Positions 16,415 to 25,812 of a stretch of DNA of 54,880 nucleotides are shown here, piece after piece. A program made the translations under genes and the position numbers. Position 1 is the first letter of the stretch; each line of letters starts with the position of its first letter. The notes below the pieces were generated by a model that saw nothing but the letters and a program-made list of their open reading frames with translations, was not told the origin of the DNA and searched no databases. This DNA comes from a bacterium (GTDB taxonomy: Bacteria > Acidobacteriota > Thermoanaerobaculia > Multivoradales > J023), in assembly GCA_024226315.1 (NCBI GenBank), contig JAAELT010000148.1:1-54880 (forward strand), in the 5' to 3' direction.

Positions 16415-17980
16415 ATGACGAAGACCTACGACGCGGTGATCGTCGGCGCCGGCCACAACGGGTTGGTTTGTGCCGCCTACCTGGCGCGCGCCGGCCGCGA
16501 AGTGCTGGTGCTGGAACGCCGGGAGATCGTCGGCGGCTGCGCGGCCACCGAGGAGTTCGCCCCCGGGTTCAGGTGCCCGGCCACCTTCCCCAGCGTCGAG
16601 ACCTTCGATCCTGAGATCACCCGGGAGTTGCAGCTCGAAAGCCACGGTCTGCGCCTGCTCGCTCAGGGCGGAGTGCTCGTCCCCCGGTTCGACGGCGAGG
16701 CCCTCTACCTGCCTCCTCCGAACGGTACCGGGGCACGAGCCGAGGGGATCCCGGATTCGGACGCCGAGGCACTGAACGAATTCGATGTCTTCCTGCGCCG
16801 GCTGGCGGCGGCATTTCATTCGATCCTCTCGAAGCCTCTGCCTGACCTGAAACCCTCGGGTCTCGGTGACCTGCTCGAAATTCTGGGAACCGGCTGGCCG
16901 CTGCGGAAGCTGGGGGCCCGCGATCTCCGGGAGACGATGCGGTTTTTGCCCATGCCGATCGCCGACGTGCTCGACGAGCGGTTCGAGACCGACGCGCTCA
17001 AAGCGGCGATCGGCGCCGGCGGCATCACCGGCAGCTGGCTCGGGCCACGATCTCCGGGCAGCGCCCTGAACCTGCTCCTCCACCGTCTCGGCGGATGCCG
17101 CGGCGCTGTGGGCTATCCACGGCTCGCCGCAGGCGGAAGCGGCGCCCTGACCGAGGCGCTGCGCAAGGCGGCCGAGGCGGCCGGCGCCACCGTCCGCACC
17201 GACGTGGAGGTCACCGACATCACTGTCGTGAAGGGCCGCGCGACGGGTGTCGCGCTCGGCTCCGGAGAAGAGATCCAGGCCGCGGTCGTGATCTCGAACG
17301 CCGACCCGCGCACGACCCTTCTGGATCTGGTCGAGCCGATCCATCTCGACCCCTCTGTCGTACTGGCGATCCGCGGCATCCGCTCTCGAGGCAGCGTCGC
17401 GATCGTCAAACTGGCCCTGGACCGAGCACCCCGGTTCTCCGGCGCGCCGGAAGATCCCGCCGGAAGGATCCAGATCGGGGCTCACCTCGACGAGCTGGAA
17501 CAGGCTTTCGACGACACCAAGTACGGCCGATTGGGCGAGCGCCCCTACCTCGATATCCAGATCCCTTCGATCGCCGACCCGAGTCTGGCACCCGACGGCA
17601 AGCATGTGCTGTCTGCCTGGGTACAGTTTCCCCCCTACGACCTACGCGACCGCGGCTGGGAAGGAGCCAAGGACGATCTCGCGGCGATCGTCGAGAAGCG
17701 GATCGAAGACCACGCTCCGGGGTTTTCCGAATCCATCCTGGCGCGTGAGGTGGCTAGTCCGGTCGATCTCGAAGAACGATACGGCATGACCGGGGGGTGC
17801 CTCTACCATGTCGAGCCAGCGCTCGATCAGTTCCTGTATCTGCGCCCCATGCCGCGCTGGGCCGGCTATCAGATGCCGATCGAGGGCCTCTACCTATGCG
17901 GCTCCGGCACCCACGGCGGTGGCGGCCTCACCGGCCTCGCGGGCCGCAATGCCGCGCGACGCGTCCTGGCGACGAAGTAG
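16415..17980 (+). CDS. FAD-dependent oxidoreductase, PYROXD2/phytoene dehydrogenase-like, copy 2
   Basis: A 521-residue paralogue of the preceding gene, starting 8 bp after it and probably co-transcribed. The FAD motif VIVGAGHNGLVCAAYLARAGREVLVLERREIVGG and the late motif LYLCGSGTHGGGGLTGLAGRNAA are intact. The two copies are clearly diverged, so they may act on different substrates or as a heteromer (inference). It ends 6 bases from the convergent ABC ATPase gene. Confidence 0.88.
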   Translation: MTKTYDAVIVGAGHNGLVCAAYLARAGREVLVLERREIVGGCAATEEFAPGFRCPATFPSVETFDPEITRELQLESHGLRLLAQGGVLVPRFDGEALYLPPPNGTGARAEGIPDSDAEALNEFDVFLRRLAAAFHSILSKPLPDLKPSGLGDLLEILGTGWPLRKLGARDLRETMRFLPMPIADVLDERFETDALKAAIGAGGITGSWLGPRSPGSALNLLLHRLGGCRGAVGYPRLAAGGSGALTEALRKAAEAAGATVRTDVEVTDITVVKGRATGVALGSGEEIQAAVVISNADPRTTLLDLVEPIHLDPSVVLAIRGIRSRGSVAIVKLALDRAPRFSGAPEDPAGRIQIGAHLDELEQAFDDTKYGRLGERPYLDIQIPSIADPSLAPDGKHVLSAWVQFPPYDLRDRGWEGAKDDLAAIVEKRIEDHAPGFSESILAREVASPVDLEERYGMTGGCLYHVEPALDQFLYLRPMPRWAGYQMPIEGLYLCGSGTHGGGGLTGLAGRNAARRVLATK

Positions 17981-17986
17981 CTCCTC

Positions 17987-18670
17987 TCAGTCGCCCTGCT
18001 CGTCGACGACCCAACCGTCTTTCAGGTTGACGATCCGGTTGCCGTAGGCCGCGTTGGCCTCCGAGTGGGTCACCTGAACGATCGTGGTTCCGCCCTGGTT
18101 GAGCTGCTCGAAGATCTCCATGATCTCCTGGGCCTGGGCGGAATGGAGATTGCCCGTCGGCTCGTCGGCGAAGATCACCTTCGGATTCATGATCACCGCC
18201 CGGGCGACGCCCACGAGCTGTTGCTGGCCGCCCGACAGCTGGCTGGGAAAGAGGTCCTTTTTGCCGACGATCTGAAAGCGATCCAGGATGTCGCCGACCA
18301 TCGATTGCCGCTCGGACCGCTTGACCTTGCGATAGGAAAGCGGCACCTCGAGGTTCTCGTAGACCGTCAAGTCGTCGAGCAGGTGGTAGCTCTGGAAGAC
18401 GAAACCGATATGTTGCTTGTGCAGCGCGCTGCGATGCTTCGGCTTCATGCTGTGGATCGGGTGACCGAGGAACTCGTACTCGCCCTCCCACTTGCCGTCG
18501 AGCATGCCGAGGATGTGAAGCAGAGTCGACTTGCCGGCCCCCGAAGGCCCCATGATGGTGATGAAGTCACCCTCGTCGACTTCGAAGTCGATGCGGCGCA
18601 GCACATAGGTGCGGCCATAGCCGCTCTCGTAGAACTTGTCGAGACTGCGGGTGCGGATAATCGGAGGCAT
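17987..18670 (-). CDS. ABC transporter ATP-binding protein (LolD/MacB type)
   Basis: A 227-residue cytoplasmic ATPase subunit. Walker [10 protein letters not shown] (about residues 40-48), signature LSGGQQQ, Walker B VIFADEP followed by TGNLHSAQ, and switch His in THSEAN are all present. Its organisation is that of the MacB/LolD subfamily, which powers mechanotransmission at the inner membrane rather than import. After LSGGQQQ the usual RVAIARA is replaced by LVGVARA. GAGGAG precedes the ATG at 18670. It lies downstream of a second ATPase and a HlyD-type adaptor on the same strand. Confidence 0.92.
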   Translation of the reverse strand: MPPIIRTRSLDKFYESGYGRTYVLRRIDFEVDEGDFITIMGPSGAGKSTLLHILGMLDGKWEGEYEFLGHPIHSMKPKHRSALHKQHIGFVFQSYHLLDDLTVYENLEVPLSYRKVKRSERQSMVGDILDRFQIVGKKDLFPSQLSGGQQQLVGVARAVIMNPKVIFADEPTGNLHSAQAQEIMEIFEQLNQGGTTIVQVTHSEANAAYGNRIVNLKDGWVVDEQGD

Positions 18671-18756
18671 GGTGGCTCCTCGCGCGGTTCCTGGCCGAGA
18701 ATCAGAGAAAGCGACGGTACGGTCGCTTTCTCGATGCGGGGATCGTCGATGGCTCC

Positions 18757-19449
18757 TCAGGCCGCCGCGTTTTCCTCCTCGACTACCCGGCCGTCGAACA
18801 GGCGGATCGTACGCTCGGCATGACGAGCGTAGCGAGGATCGTGGGTCACCATGCAGATCGTCGAACCCGCGGAGTGCAGCTCCTTGAGTAGATCCATGAC
18901 CGCTTCTCCGTTCGACGAGTCGAGATTTCCGGTCGGCTCGTCGGCCAGCAGGATCGAAGGGTCGCCCACTACCGCGCGGGCAACTGCCACCCGCTGCTGC
19001 TGGCCACCCGAGAGCTGCGCCGGATAGTGCTTCATGCGGTGTGCCATTCCCACCCGCTCGAGCGCCGCCTGCACTTTCTGCTTGCGTTCCGACGACGGCG
19101 TGCCGCGATAGGTCAGAGGCAGCTCGACGTTCTCGTAGACCGTCAGGTCACCGATCAGGTTGAATGCCTGGAAGACGAAACCCACCTCGCGATTGCGAAT
19201 TCGCGCCCGCTCCGACAGGGTCAGGTTGTCCACCGACTTGCCGTTGAGCGTGTAGATGCCCTCGGTTGGCGTATCGAGCAGGCCGAGAATCGACAACAGT
19301 GTGGACTTGCCGCAGCCCGAGGGTCCCGCGATCGCGACGTATTCGCCGGGGAGGAGATCGAGGTGGATCCCCGCCAGGGCATGGGTCTCCACGTCCTCGG
19401 TGTAGAAGACCTTCTTGACGCCGTCGAGGTGGATGAGTGAATCGGCCAT
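18757..19449 (-). CDS. ABC transporter ATP-binding protein (MacB type)
   Basis: A 230-residue ATPase subunit with Walker A GPSGCGKST, Q-loop VFQAFNLIGDL, signature LSGGQQQRVAVARA, Walker B SILLADEP and switch His in VTHDPRYA. It is the more canonical of the two adjacent ATPases. GAGGAGA precedes the ATG at 19449. Operon order is adaptor, this ATPase, then the second ATPase. No membrane permease of the FtsX/MacB type is seen on either side, so the partner permease must be encoded elsewhere. Confidence 0.93.
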   Translation of the reverse strand: MADSLIHLDGVKKVFYTEDVETHALAGIHLDLLPGEYVAIAGPSGCGKSTLLSILGLLDTPTEGIYTLNGKSVDNLTLSERARIRNREVGFVFQAFNLIGDLTVYENVELPLTYRGTPSSERKQKVQAALERVGMAHRMKHYPAQLSGGQQQRVAVARAVVGDPSILLADEPTGNLDSSNGEAVMDLLKELHSAGSTICMVTHDPRYARHAERTIRLFDGRVVEEENAAA

Positions 19450-19556
19450 GGGTTCTCCTCAGCTATGGATTCCGGCGCGGTCGCCGGGGACTCTCGGGAT
19501 TCATTGCTCGTCTCGGAATCTTCTACGTCTGAAACACGCGGGTGTTACGGACTGTG

Positions 19557-20813
19557 TCAATCCACCAGGCGAATCCTGGGATCGTCGCCCCACTGGCTCG
19601 AGTCGGAGAGGATCACCTCTTCACCGATTTCGAGCCCCTCGACGATCTCGACCGTGTTGACCGACGTGCGCCCGAGGCGAACCTGAGTGATGGAGGCGAT
19701 CTGGGTCTTCGGGTCGACGACGTAGAGGCCGACCAGGTTCCCGGCCTGACCATAGCCCGGCCGATCCATGTAGAGAACGTCCTCCAGCCGCTCGATCTCG
19801 ATCGTGCCGTCGACGGAGAGGTCCGGCCGCGCGCCCTTGGGTAGCTCGCCCTCCAGGGTGACGTCGACTGTCACCGTGCCCTGCTGGACGGCGGGGTCGA
19901 TCCGCGAGACCCGGCCCGTGACGGTGCCGTTGCGAGTGTCGACAATCGCCACCTGGTCGACTTCGATGTCCTTCGCCTGGGTCTCGTTGATGCGCAGCTC
20001 CGCCTTGAGCTTGTCGGGCTGCGCAACCCGCGCCAGCCGCACGCCGGGGGTGACGCGCTCCCCTTCTTCCACCGGGATCTCCTGCAGGATGCCGGCGATG
20101 CTGGAACGGACTTCGAGCGAGTCGAGCTGCTCCCGCCGCAGCCGAAAGAGCGCGCTCTGCTGCTCGACCTGCGCGCGTTTGACCGACAGCTGTGCCTTGA
20201 TCGACTCGTTGGTCTTCTGAAGACGCTGCTGCTCTATCTCGTAGCGCACGGTCAGCTGCCCGACGGCGAGCTCGGACTTCTTGAGCATGATCTCCGGGAT
20301 CAGGCCGTTCGTGTACAGCTCCTGATCGGCCTCGACCTGCAACACCGCGCCCTCGTACCCCGCCTTTACGGTCGCGAGGTCAGCTCGCTGATCGAGCAGT
20401 TGGCTGGAGAGCCGTACCTCCAGGTCCGTGTACTCGGCATCGAGCGCCCGCAACCGGAGCTCGGCGTCCTGGGCCTCCTGCTCCAGCTCGGGATTGGAAA
20501 GCTCGAGGATCACGGTTTCGGGGGTCACCCGGGCACCGGCCTCGACGACTCGCCGCTCGACCCTGCCGTCGGTCTGGGCCGAGATCCAACGAATTTCGAC
20601 GGGAATCAGCGTACCGTTGCCTCGCACGGAGCGCAGCATCTCGCCGCGCTTCACGGTATCGAACCAGAGCGATCCGCGTTCCACTGACCGAACAGCCGGC
20701 TCCAGGCTGTAGATCCCCACCGTGAGGAGCACCAACAGCGACGCGACGCCGAATCCGACGAGCAATCGTCGACGGCGGATTTCTTTTTTGCGGGATGGGC
20801 GTTGGATGTCCAT
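19557..20813 (-). CDS. HlyD/MacA-type efflux periplasmic adaptor subunit
   Basis: A 418-residue membrane-fusion protein: a basic N-terminus, one membrane helix (about residues 18-40), a biotinyl-lipoyl-like half (TDGRVERRVVEAGARVTPE), a long alpha-hairpin rich in Glu/Gln/Leu (about 100-220), the second lipoyl half (IPVEEGERVTPGVRLA) and a beta-barrel C-terminal part. This is the MacA-like architecture that links an inner-membrane ABC pump to an outer-membrane channel. GGAGG sits 8 bases before the ATG at 20813; the frame is open further upstream but has no ribosome site there. First gene of the adaptor-ATPase-ATPase cluster. Confidence 0.9.
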   Translation of the reverse strand: MDIQRPSRKKEIRRRRLLVGFGVASLLVLLTVGIYSLEPAVRSVERGSLWFDTVKRGEMLRSVRGNGTLIPVEIRWISAQTDGRVERRVVEAGARVTPETVILELSNPELEQEAQDAELRLRALDAEYTDLEVRLSSQLLDQRADLATVKAGYEGAVLQVEADQELYTNGLIPEIMLKKSELAVGQLTVRYEIEQQRLQKTNESIKAQLSVKRAQVEQQSALFRLRREQLDSLEVRSSIAGILQEIPVEEGERVTPGVRLARVAQPDKLKAELRINETQAKDIEVDQVAIVDTRNGTVTGRVSRIDPAVQQGTVTVDVTLEGELPKGARPDLSVDGTIEIERLEDVLYMDRPGYGQAGNLVGLYVVDPKTQIASITQVRLGRTSVNTVEIVEGLEIGEEVILSDSSQWGDDPRIRLVD

Positions 20814-21122
20814 GACAAACCTCCGGCGGTGTCTCTGGCAAACCGCGTGCCAGGAGCATACCAGCTTTCCGAGCCCACTCCGGCGGGGCTCCGGGCCACC
20901 GGAGTCAAGCTTCTGACGGGTACTGCCAGCCGAGACGTCCGATTGCGGGATCCAAAGATCCCGCATGCGAACAGGTAACCGGCCGCCCATTGGCCACGGA
21001 TGACCGTCTTGATGAGACTACTGTCTATGACAAGATATCGGCCCGATCTGAGAAATCCAACTGACAACGCCCGATCTATTCCCAACGGTTCTTCTTGACG
21101 CAACGGTGCAGAGGTGTACGGG
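20814..21122. other. Divergent intergenic spacer between the adaptor and AroA-fusion genes
   Basis: About 310 bp without a supported gene. It must hold promoters for both divergent units, but no convincing sigma-70 or sigma-54 (TGGC-N8-TTGCW) promoter or large palindrome is visible by eye. GAGG at 21111-21114 is the likely ribosome site for the fusion gene. Confidence 0.5.
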
Positions 21123-24100
21123 ATGAGCTCATCCGCCAAGTCCGCTGAAACCTACGCCGTACGTTCGGGGCGACCCGTCCATGGGCGCCTGGTGGTCCCT
21201 GGCTCGAAGAGCGTCACGCAGAGATACTTCAATCTAGCCCTGCTCGGGCGCCTGCAACTGGTCATCCACCGGCCGCTGCTGTCCGAGGACACTCGGTTCT
21301 TTCTCGGCGCGCTCGAGGCTTGCGGCTTTCGGGTCGACCGGAGAGGAGATCGACTCCGGCTGACACCGCTCGAGCCGGGCTCCGGCGGAGAGATCTTCTG
21401 CGGCGCCGGCGGCACCATGTTCCGGTTTCTGACGGCAGCCCTGACCACCATCCCCGGCACCTGGAAACTCGACGGCATCGAGCGTTTGAGAGAGCGCACC
21501 GTCGGGCCGTTGATCGAAGCGCTGAGACAGCTGGGTGCCGAGATCGCCTGCCTGGAGCACGAGGGCTTCGCGCCGCTCGTGATCACCGGCGGCAGCCTGC
21601 GCGGCGGTCATTGCGCCCTCGACGCCGGTGCCTCGAGCCAGTTCCTCTCCGCCCTCCTGATGGCCGCTCTGTCAGCCGAGAAGCCGACCACGATCGAGAT
21701 CGGCGCGCTCACCTCGGCACCTTATGTCGACCTGACACTCGACGCGATCTCAGAGCTGGGAGGCACCGTGGAGCGCGACGGCAAGGTCTTCCACGTGCGT
21801 CCCGGTCGCCTCGAGATCGACGAGGTCACGGTCGAGGCCGACTACTCGGCGGTGGCCTATCCGGCGGCGGCGGCGATGCTGAGTGGCGGCGAGGTAATGA
21901 TCGAGGGGCTGCGCCCCGATTCGCGACAGGGCGACCGGCGATTCGTCGATCTGCTCGAGCGCATGGGCGGGCGGATCCGTTGGCATCGCGACGCTCTCAC
22001 CATCGCCGCCGGCGATCTGCGAGCGGTGGACGAGGATCTCTCCACTACGCCCGACCAGGTGCCAACCCTTGCCGCCCTCGCCCCTTTCGCCGCCGGCACG
22101 ACCCGGATCACCGGAGTTCCCCACCTGCGGATCAAGGAGAGTGACCGCCTGAGCGCCATGGCACAGGAGCTCCAGCGTGTCGGCGCCCAGGTCGAGGAGT
22201 TGGAGGACGGCCTGGTCATTCCTGGCGTATGGGCACACTCCGAGCCACCGACGATGCCGGCCGAGGTGCGGACCCACGGCGATCACCGAATCGCCATGAG
22301 CATGGCACTGGTGGGCCTCAGGCGACCGGGCATCACCATCCTCGATTCCGGCGTGGTGTCCAAGTCCTACCCCGCGTTCTGGCGAGACCTCGATCGGTTG
22401 ACCGGGGACGAACCCGTTTCACCGGAGGCTCCCGGCGAGCGCGCACTCTCGCACCCGGCCCTCCAGCCCATGGAAGGCGTACCTCTCGAGCGGGCGCGAC
22501 TGACGGATCAACACCGCCTGGCGGTGGTTCTGCAGGCCGCCGCCCTGCTGTCTCACCTGGAACACGGCGGTTGGTTCCTGCCCGACCCCTGGGAAGGTGC
22601 CCGGCTGAGCGAGGACGGCTACCTGAGGCTGGCACCGGCACAGCGTGGTCACTCCGGCGAGCAGGTGCAGGTCAGTCTGCTGCGCCTGCTACGCGGCCTC
22701 TTCCAGACCGAGGACACGATCGCCGGCCGCGGCGAAGCGCGCCGCGCGGCGCGCTATCTGATGACGCGCTGGCAGCAGGTTCTCACGCCCTCGAACCCTG
22801 ATCAGGCGGTCGCCGAGATCCTCGAAAGCGCTCCCTTCTTGTGGCAGGACCCTTTCGCGCCGGCGCGCCGAGCCCTGCTGGCAGTCCATGCCGTCGGCGA
22901 GGCGTCCCATCTCTGGGTGGCGGGACCGGGTGCGGCCAGGCGCCGATTCCTGGCGCGCGCGGAGGCGCCAGAGCAGGTTTCCGCCCTGCTCGCGAGCCAG
23001 GGAGCACGCGATCTGTGGGACGGCTGGTCGCGGGAGTCGAATCCCGAGGAGCTGGCCGTAGAAGGTCGGTGGAGCCGTGCGGTCGCTGCCTGGCGTCGCC
23101 ACCCTCCACGCAAACGAGCCGGGAAGCTGGCGTTCGCTCGCTGCCTCTACGCTCTCGGCAGATACGAACAGGCGCTCGAGACCCTGAAGGGGCTCAGTCA
23201 GATCGAGGCCCGTTTGCTTCGAGCCCATGCCCAGATGGCTCTGGACGAGCTGAACGCGGCCGCGGGAACGGTGCGGCGACTGTCGGCCGGCGATCTGACG
23301 GCCGAGCAGACCGTCGAGCTCGCCGAAATGGCAATCCGTCTCGCAGCGAAACGCGGCAAGGTGGACGAGATCCGAGACTGGGCCGCGCGGGCGTTGGCGG
23401 TGTCGAAGGGCAAGCTGCGTCTCAAAGCCGCGATCATCGCCGCGGGAGCGGCCTTCGATCGTGACGAACGAGAAGAGATGGATCGCTATCTGGAGCAGTC
23501 TCGCCCGGCGCTCGAGGACCCGGAGCTGGCCGGACGCTGGCATCACATGCGCGCCGTGCGGTCAATCCATGCCCGCGACGGGCTCGGCGTCGTGGAACAC
23601 GTGAGCGCCGCGCTGCGACTCGACCGTCGCCGACTGCTGCGCGCCCAGGCCGGCCGGCTGTGGAGCGATCTGGCGATCGGCCGAGTCTACGCCGGTGATC
23701 TGCCCGGTGCCGAGAAGGCTCTGACCCATGCCTATAGGTTGCTGCAGGACTGCGACGGCCCCAGCCGGACGACACTGGTGCTCTACAACCTAGCCGAGGT
23801 GCGCCTGCGTCGAGGACGCACCGCGGGCGTGGAGTCGATCCTCGAGAGGTCGACCGGAAAGAACCGCCGTACCGGCAACGTCCGCGGCCTGCTGCAGGAT
23901 CTGGAGCTCTGGGTGCGCCTGGAACTGGTCCAAGGCCGTGCCGCCGCGGCTCTGGCCCGCTGCACCGAAGCCCACCAGGAACGCGACCGGGGCAAAGTGA
24001 CCGAGCGCCAGAGCGTCATCGAAGTGATGGCTGCACGGGCGCACGGCTGGCTGGGTCGTCCACAGCTGGCGGCGGCCTGTCTCGAGCGCTCGGGCGACGA

Positions 24101-25625
24101 GGCACTGCGCGAGCTCGAGCCCGAGGAGAGGCCGGCGGTGTGGGCACTCGCCGGCCAGGCCGAAGAAGCCGCGAAAGAGGCCGCTGGCACGCGCTGGGAA
24201 AAGCTGTGGAACGCTCTGCTCGCCAGATCCCATCCCGCTCCGGAGACCTGGGAGGAGCTACGCTCTCTCGAGCCCTTCCGCGCCGCGCGATTGACCTTCG
24301 ATTGCGAGCTCGCGCTACCCGGCGTGGTGCCGCCACGACATGTGCAGCACGCCATCGAGACTCTCCGGCGGTGTGGTGCGGCGGATTTCGCGGATCGGCT
24401 CGAGAATCGCTCGTTGAGCCCCTGGCGAGCTGTCGAAAGATATATCGACCGCCCGATTGTCGACGCCGCGACGGCCGGCGATCTACTTTCCGACGCCGGT
24501 TATCGTGAAGCCCGCCTGACCTTGATTCGACGTGGCCGAGACGAAGTTCTCGTCGCCGGCGCGGGCGGTAGCGAAGAGCTCTCTGCCCGATTGGGGGATG
24601 CCCGTATCGTGCTGCACGCCCCCTTTTGCGATCGCGTGCTGCGTGCACTTTTTGCATTGATCAGTCGCGATCTGAAACCACCGCGCGAGGCAACGCCCGA
24701 AGGATCCCACAGGTCGGCCGGAGGCCACCGAATCATCGGAGAGAGCCCGACTCTGCAAAAGGCATTGCAGCGACTCGATCAGTTGGCCAAAGGCGAGCTT
24801 CCGCTATTGATCCTCGGTGAAAGCGGCACAGGCAAAGAACTGGCCGCGCAGAGAACCCACCAGGTGAGCTCTCGCGCCGAGGGCCCTTTCCTGCCGATCA
24901 ATTGCGCCGAGCTCTCCGAGAGCCTCATTCAATCCGAGCTCTTCGGCCACCTCAAGGGTTCGTTTACCGGAGCGGACCGCAATCACTCGGGCATCTTCGA
25001 ATCGGCTCGCTCAGGCACAGTCTTTCTGGATGAGATCGGCGACCTTCCTCAGGATCTCCAAGGCCGATTGTTACGCGTTGTGCAAGAGGGCGAGATCCGT
25101 CGTGTCGGCGAGAGCTTCGCCCGCAAAGTCGATGTTCGTGTGATCACCGCCACCCATCGCGACCTGGCCGAGATGGTTGAACGGCGAACGTTCCGGCAGG
25201 ATCTCTTTTATCGACTCAACGCCGCGACCATAAATCTTCCCCCGCTGCGTGACCGAGAAGACGACGTCATTCTTCTGGCTGACCATTTCCTGGCTCGGAT
25301 GAGACCGCCACGCCGGCTCGCCGACGATGCGCGTGCCCACCTCCTCGCTCATTCCTGGCCGGGCAACGTGCGCGAATTACGCAACCTCCTCGAGGTGGCC
25401 GCAGCCCTGGCCGAAGATGATCAGATAGGCGTCGATCATCTCGACCTTCCTTACAAGGCCACGTCCTCCAAAGGGGGCTACCATCAACAGATGGAGCAAC
25501 ATAGAAAAGCTCTGATCACCAAGGCCTTGTCGCGGTCCGGCGGCAGCCAGGCCGCCGCCGCCCGCAAACTGGGCCTGAGTCGCCAGGCGCTTTCGTATCT
25601 GGTCCGCCAACTCGATCTGGGCTGA
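21123..25625 (+). CDS. aroA: Fusion protein: EPSP synthase (AroA) - helical-repeat region - sigma-54-type AAA+/Fis regulator
   Basis: A single open frame of 1500 residues. Residues about 10-420 form a complete 5-enolpyruvylshikimate-3-phosphate synthase: PGSKS with Lys29 and Arg34, GAGGTMFRFL, DAGASSQF, the catalytic-Asp segment TTPDQVPT near 310, RIKESDR near 337, and THGDHRIAM. It should make EPSP from shikimate-3-phosphate and PEP. Residues about 440-1190 are helical with TPR-like repeats (for example YALGRYEQALETLKGL). Residues about 1200-1430 are a sigma-54-type AAA+ domain with Walker A GESGTGKE, an intact GSFTGA loop and Walker B GTVFLDEIGD. Residues about 1465-1498 are a Fis-type HTH. 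ATG at 21123 has GAGG 8 bases before it. No internal stop or strong internal start separates the parts. Residues 450-540 may be a decayed kinase-like module (weak). Confidence 0.88.
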   Translation: MSSSAKSAETYAVRSGRPVHGRLVVPGSKSVTQRYFNLALLGRLQLVIHRPLLSEDTRFFLGALEACGFRVDRRGDRLRLTPLEPGSGGEIFCGAGGTMFRFLTAALTTIPGTWKLDGIERLRERTVGPLIEALRQLGAEIACLEHEGFAPLVITGGSLRGGHCALDAGASSQFLSALLMAALSAEKPTTIEIGALTSAPYVDLTLDAISELGGTVERDGKVFHVRPGRLEIDEVTVEADYSAVAYPAAAAMLSGGEVMIEGLRPDSRQGDRRFVDLLERMGGRIRWHRDALTIAAGDLRAVDEDLSTTPDQVPTLAALAPFAAGTTRITGVPHLRIKESDRLSAMAQELQRVGAQVEELEDGLVIPGVWAHSEPPTMPAEVRTHGDHRIAMSMALVGLRRPGITILDSGVVSKSYPAFWRDLDRLTGDEPVSPEAPGERALSHPALQPMEGVPLERARLTDQHRLAVVLQAAALLSHLEHGGWFLPDPWEGARLSEDGYLRLAPAQRGHSGEQVQVSLLRLLRGLFQTEDTIAGRGEARRAARYLMTRWQQVLTPSNPDQAVAEILESAPFLWQDPFAPARRALLAVHAVGEASHLWVAGPGAARRRFLARAEAPEQVSALLASQGARDLWDGWSRESNPEELAVEGRWSRAVAAWRRHPPRKRAGKLAFARCLYALGRYEQALETLKGLSQIEARLLRAHAQMALDELNAAAGTVRRLSAGDLTAEQTVELAEMAIRLAAKRGKVDEIRDWAARALAVSKGKLRLKAAIIAAGAAFDRDEREEMDRYLEQSRPALEDPELAGRWHHMRAVRSIHARDGLGVVEHVSAALRLDRRRLLRAQAGRLWSDLAIGRVYAGDLPGAEKALTHAYRLLQDCDGPSRTTLVLYNLAEVRLRRGRTAGVESILERSTGKNRRTGNVRGLLQDLELWVRLELVQGRAAAALARCTEAHQERDRGKVTERQSVIEVMAARAHGWLGRPQLAAACLERSGDEALRELEPEERPAVWALAGQAEEAAKEAAGTRWEKLWNALLARSHPAPETWEELRSLEPFRAARLTFDCELALPGVVPPRHVQHAIETLRRCGAADFADRLENRSLSPWRAVERYIDRPIVDAATAGDLLSDAGYREARLTLIRRGRDEVLVAGAGGSEELSARLGDARIVLHAPFCDRVLRALFALISRDLKPPREATPEGSHRSAGGHRIIGESPTLQKALQRLDQLAKGELPLLILGESGTGKELAAQRTHQVSSRAEGPFLPINCAELSESLIQSELFGHLKGSFTGADRNHSGIFESARSGTVFLDEIGDLPQDLQGRLLRVVQEGEIRRVGESFARKVDVRVITATHRDLAEMVERRTFRQDLFYRLNAATINLPPLRDREDDVILLADHFLARMRPPRRLADDARAHLLAHSWPGNVRELRNLLEVAAALAEDDQIGVDHLDLPYKATSSKGGYHQQMEQHRKALITKALSRSGGSQAAAARKLGLSRQALSYLVRQLDLG

Positions 25626-25680
25626 TCGACGGACCACTCGAGGTCGAGGAGAGCACCCGCCGTTGACTGGAGTCTTATCG

Positions 25681-25700
25681 ATTTCTCCGTTGAGAGAAAT
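25681..25700. other. Small AT-rich stem-loop after the AroA fusion gene
   Basis: ATTTCTC (25681-25687) and GAGAAAT (25694-25700) flank a six-base loop, 55 bases after the fusion stop codon. No T-run follows, so a terminator role is uncertain; it could instead be an operator upstream of the next promoter. Confidence 0.3.
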
Positions 25701-25742
25701 GTGTCCCAATATCTGCTCCGACCAACGGTGCTTTTCTGAAGC

Positions 25743-25771
25743 TTGACATTTCGATCCTTCGAACCAATAAT
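25743..25771 (+). promoter_or_regulatory. Near-consensus sigma-70 promoter for the AT-hook DNA-binding protein
   Basis: Perfect TTGACA (25743-25748), an exact 17-bp spacer and AATAAT (25766-25771, five of six consensus bases). It predicts a start near 25778 and a leader of about 93 bases. It is the strongest promoter match found in the window, implying abundant constitutive transcription. Confidence 0.75.
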
Positions 25772-25812
25772 GTGGTTGGGCTCCTCGTTCAATCACTCCA
25801 TACACTCATCGA

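Noticed and set aside
20814..21122. Sigma-54 promoter for the AroA fusion
   Set aside because: No GG/GC pair with the right 10-bp spacing and surrounding consensus was convincing.
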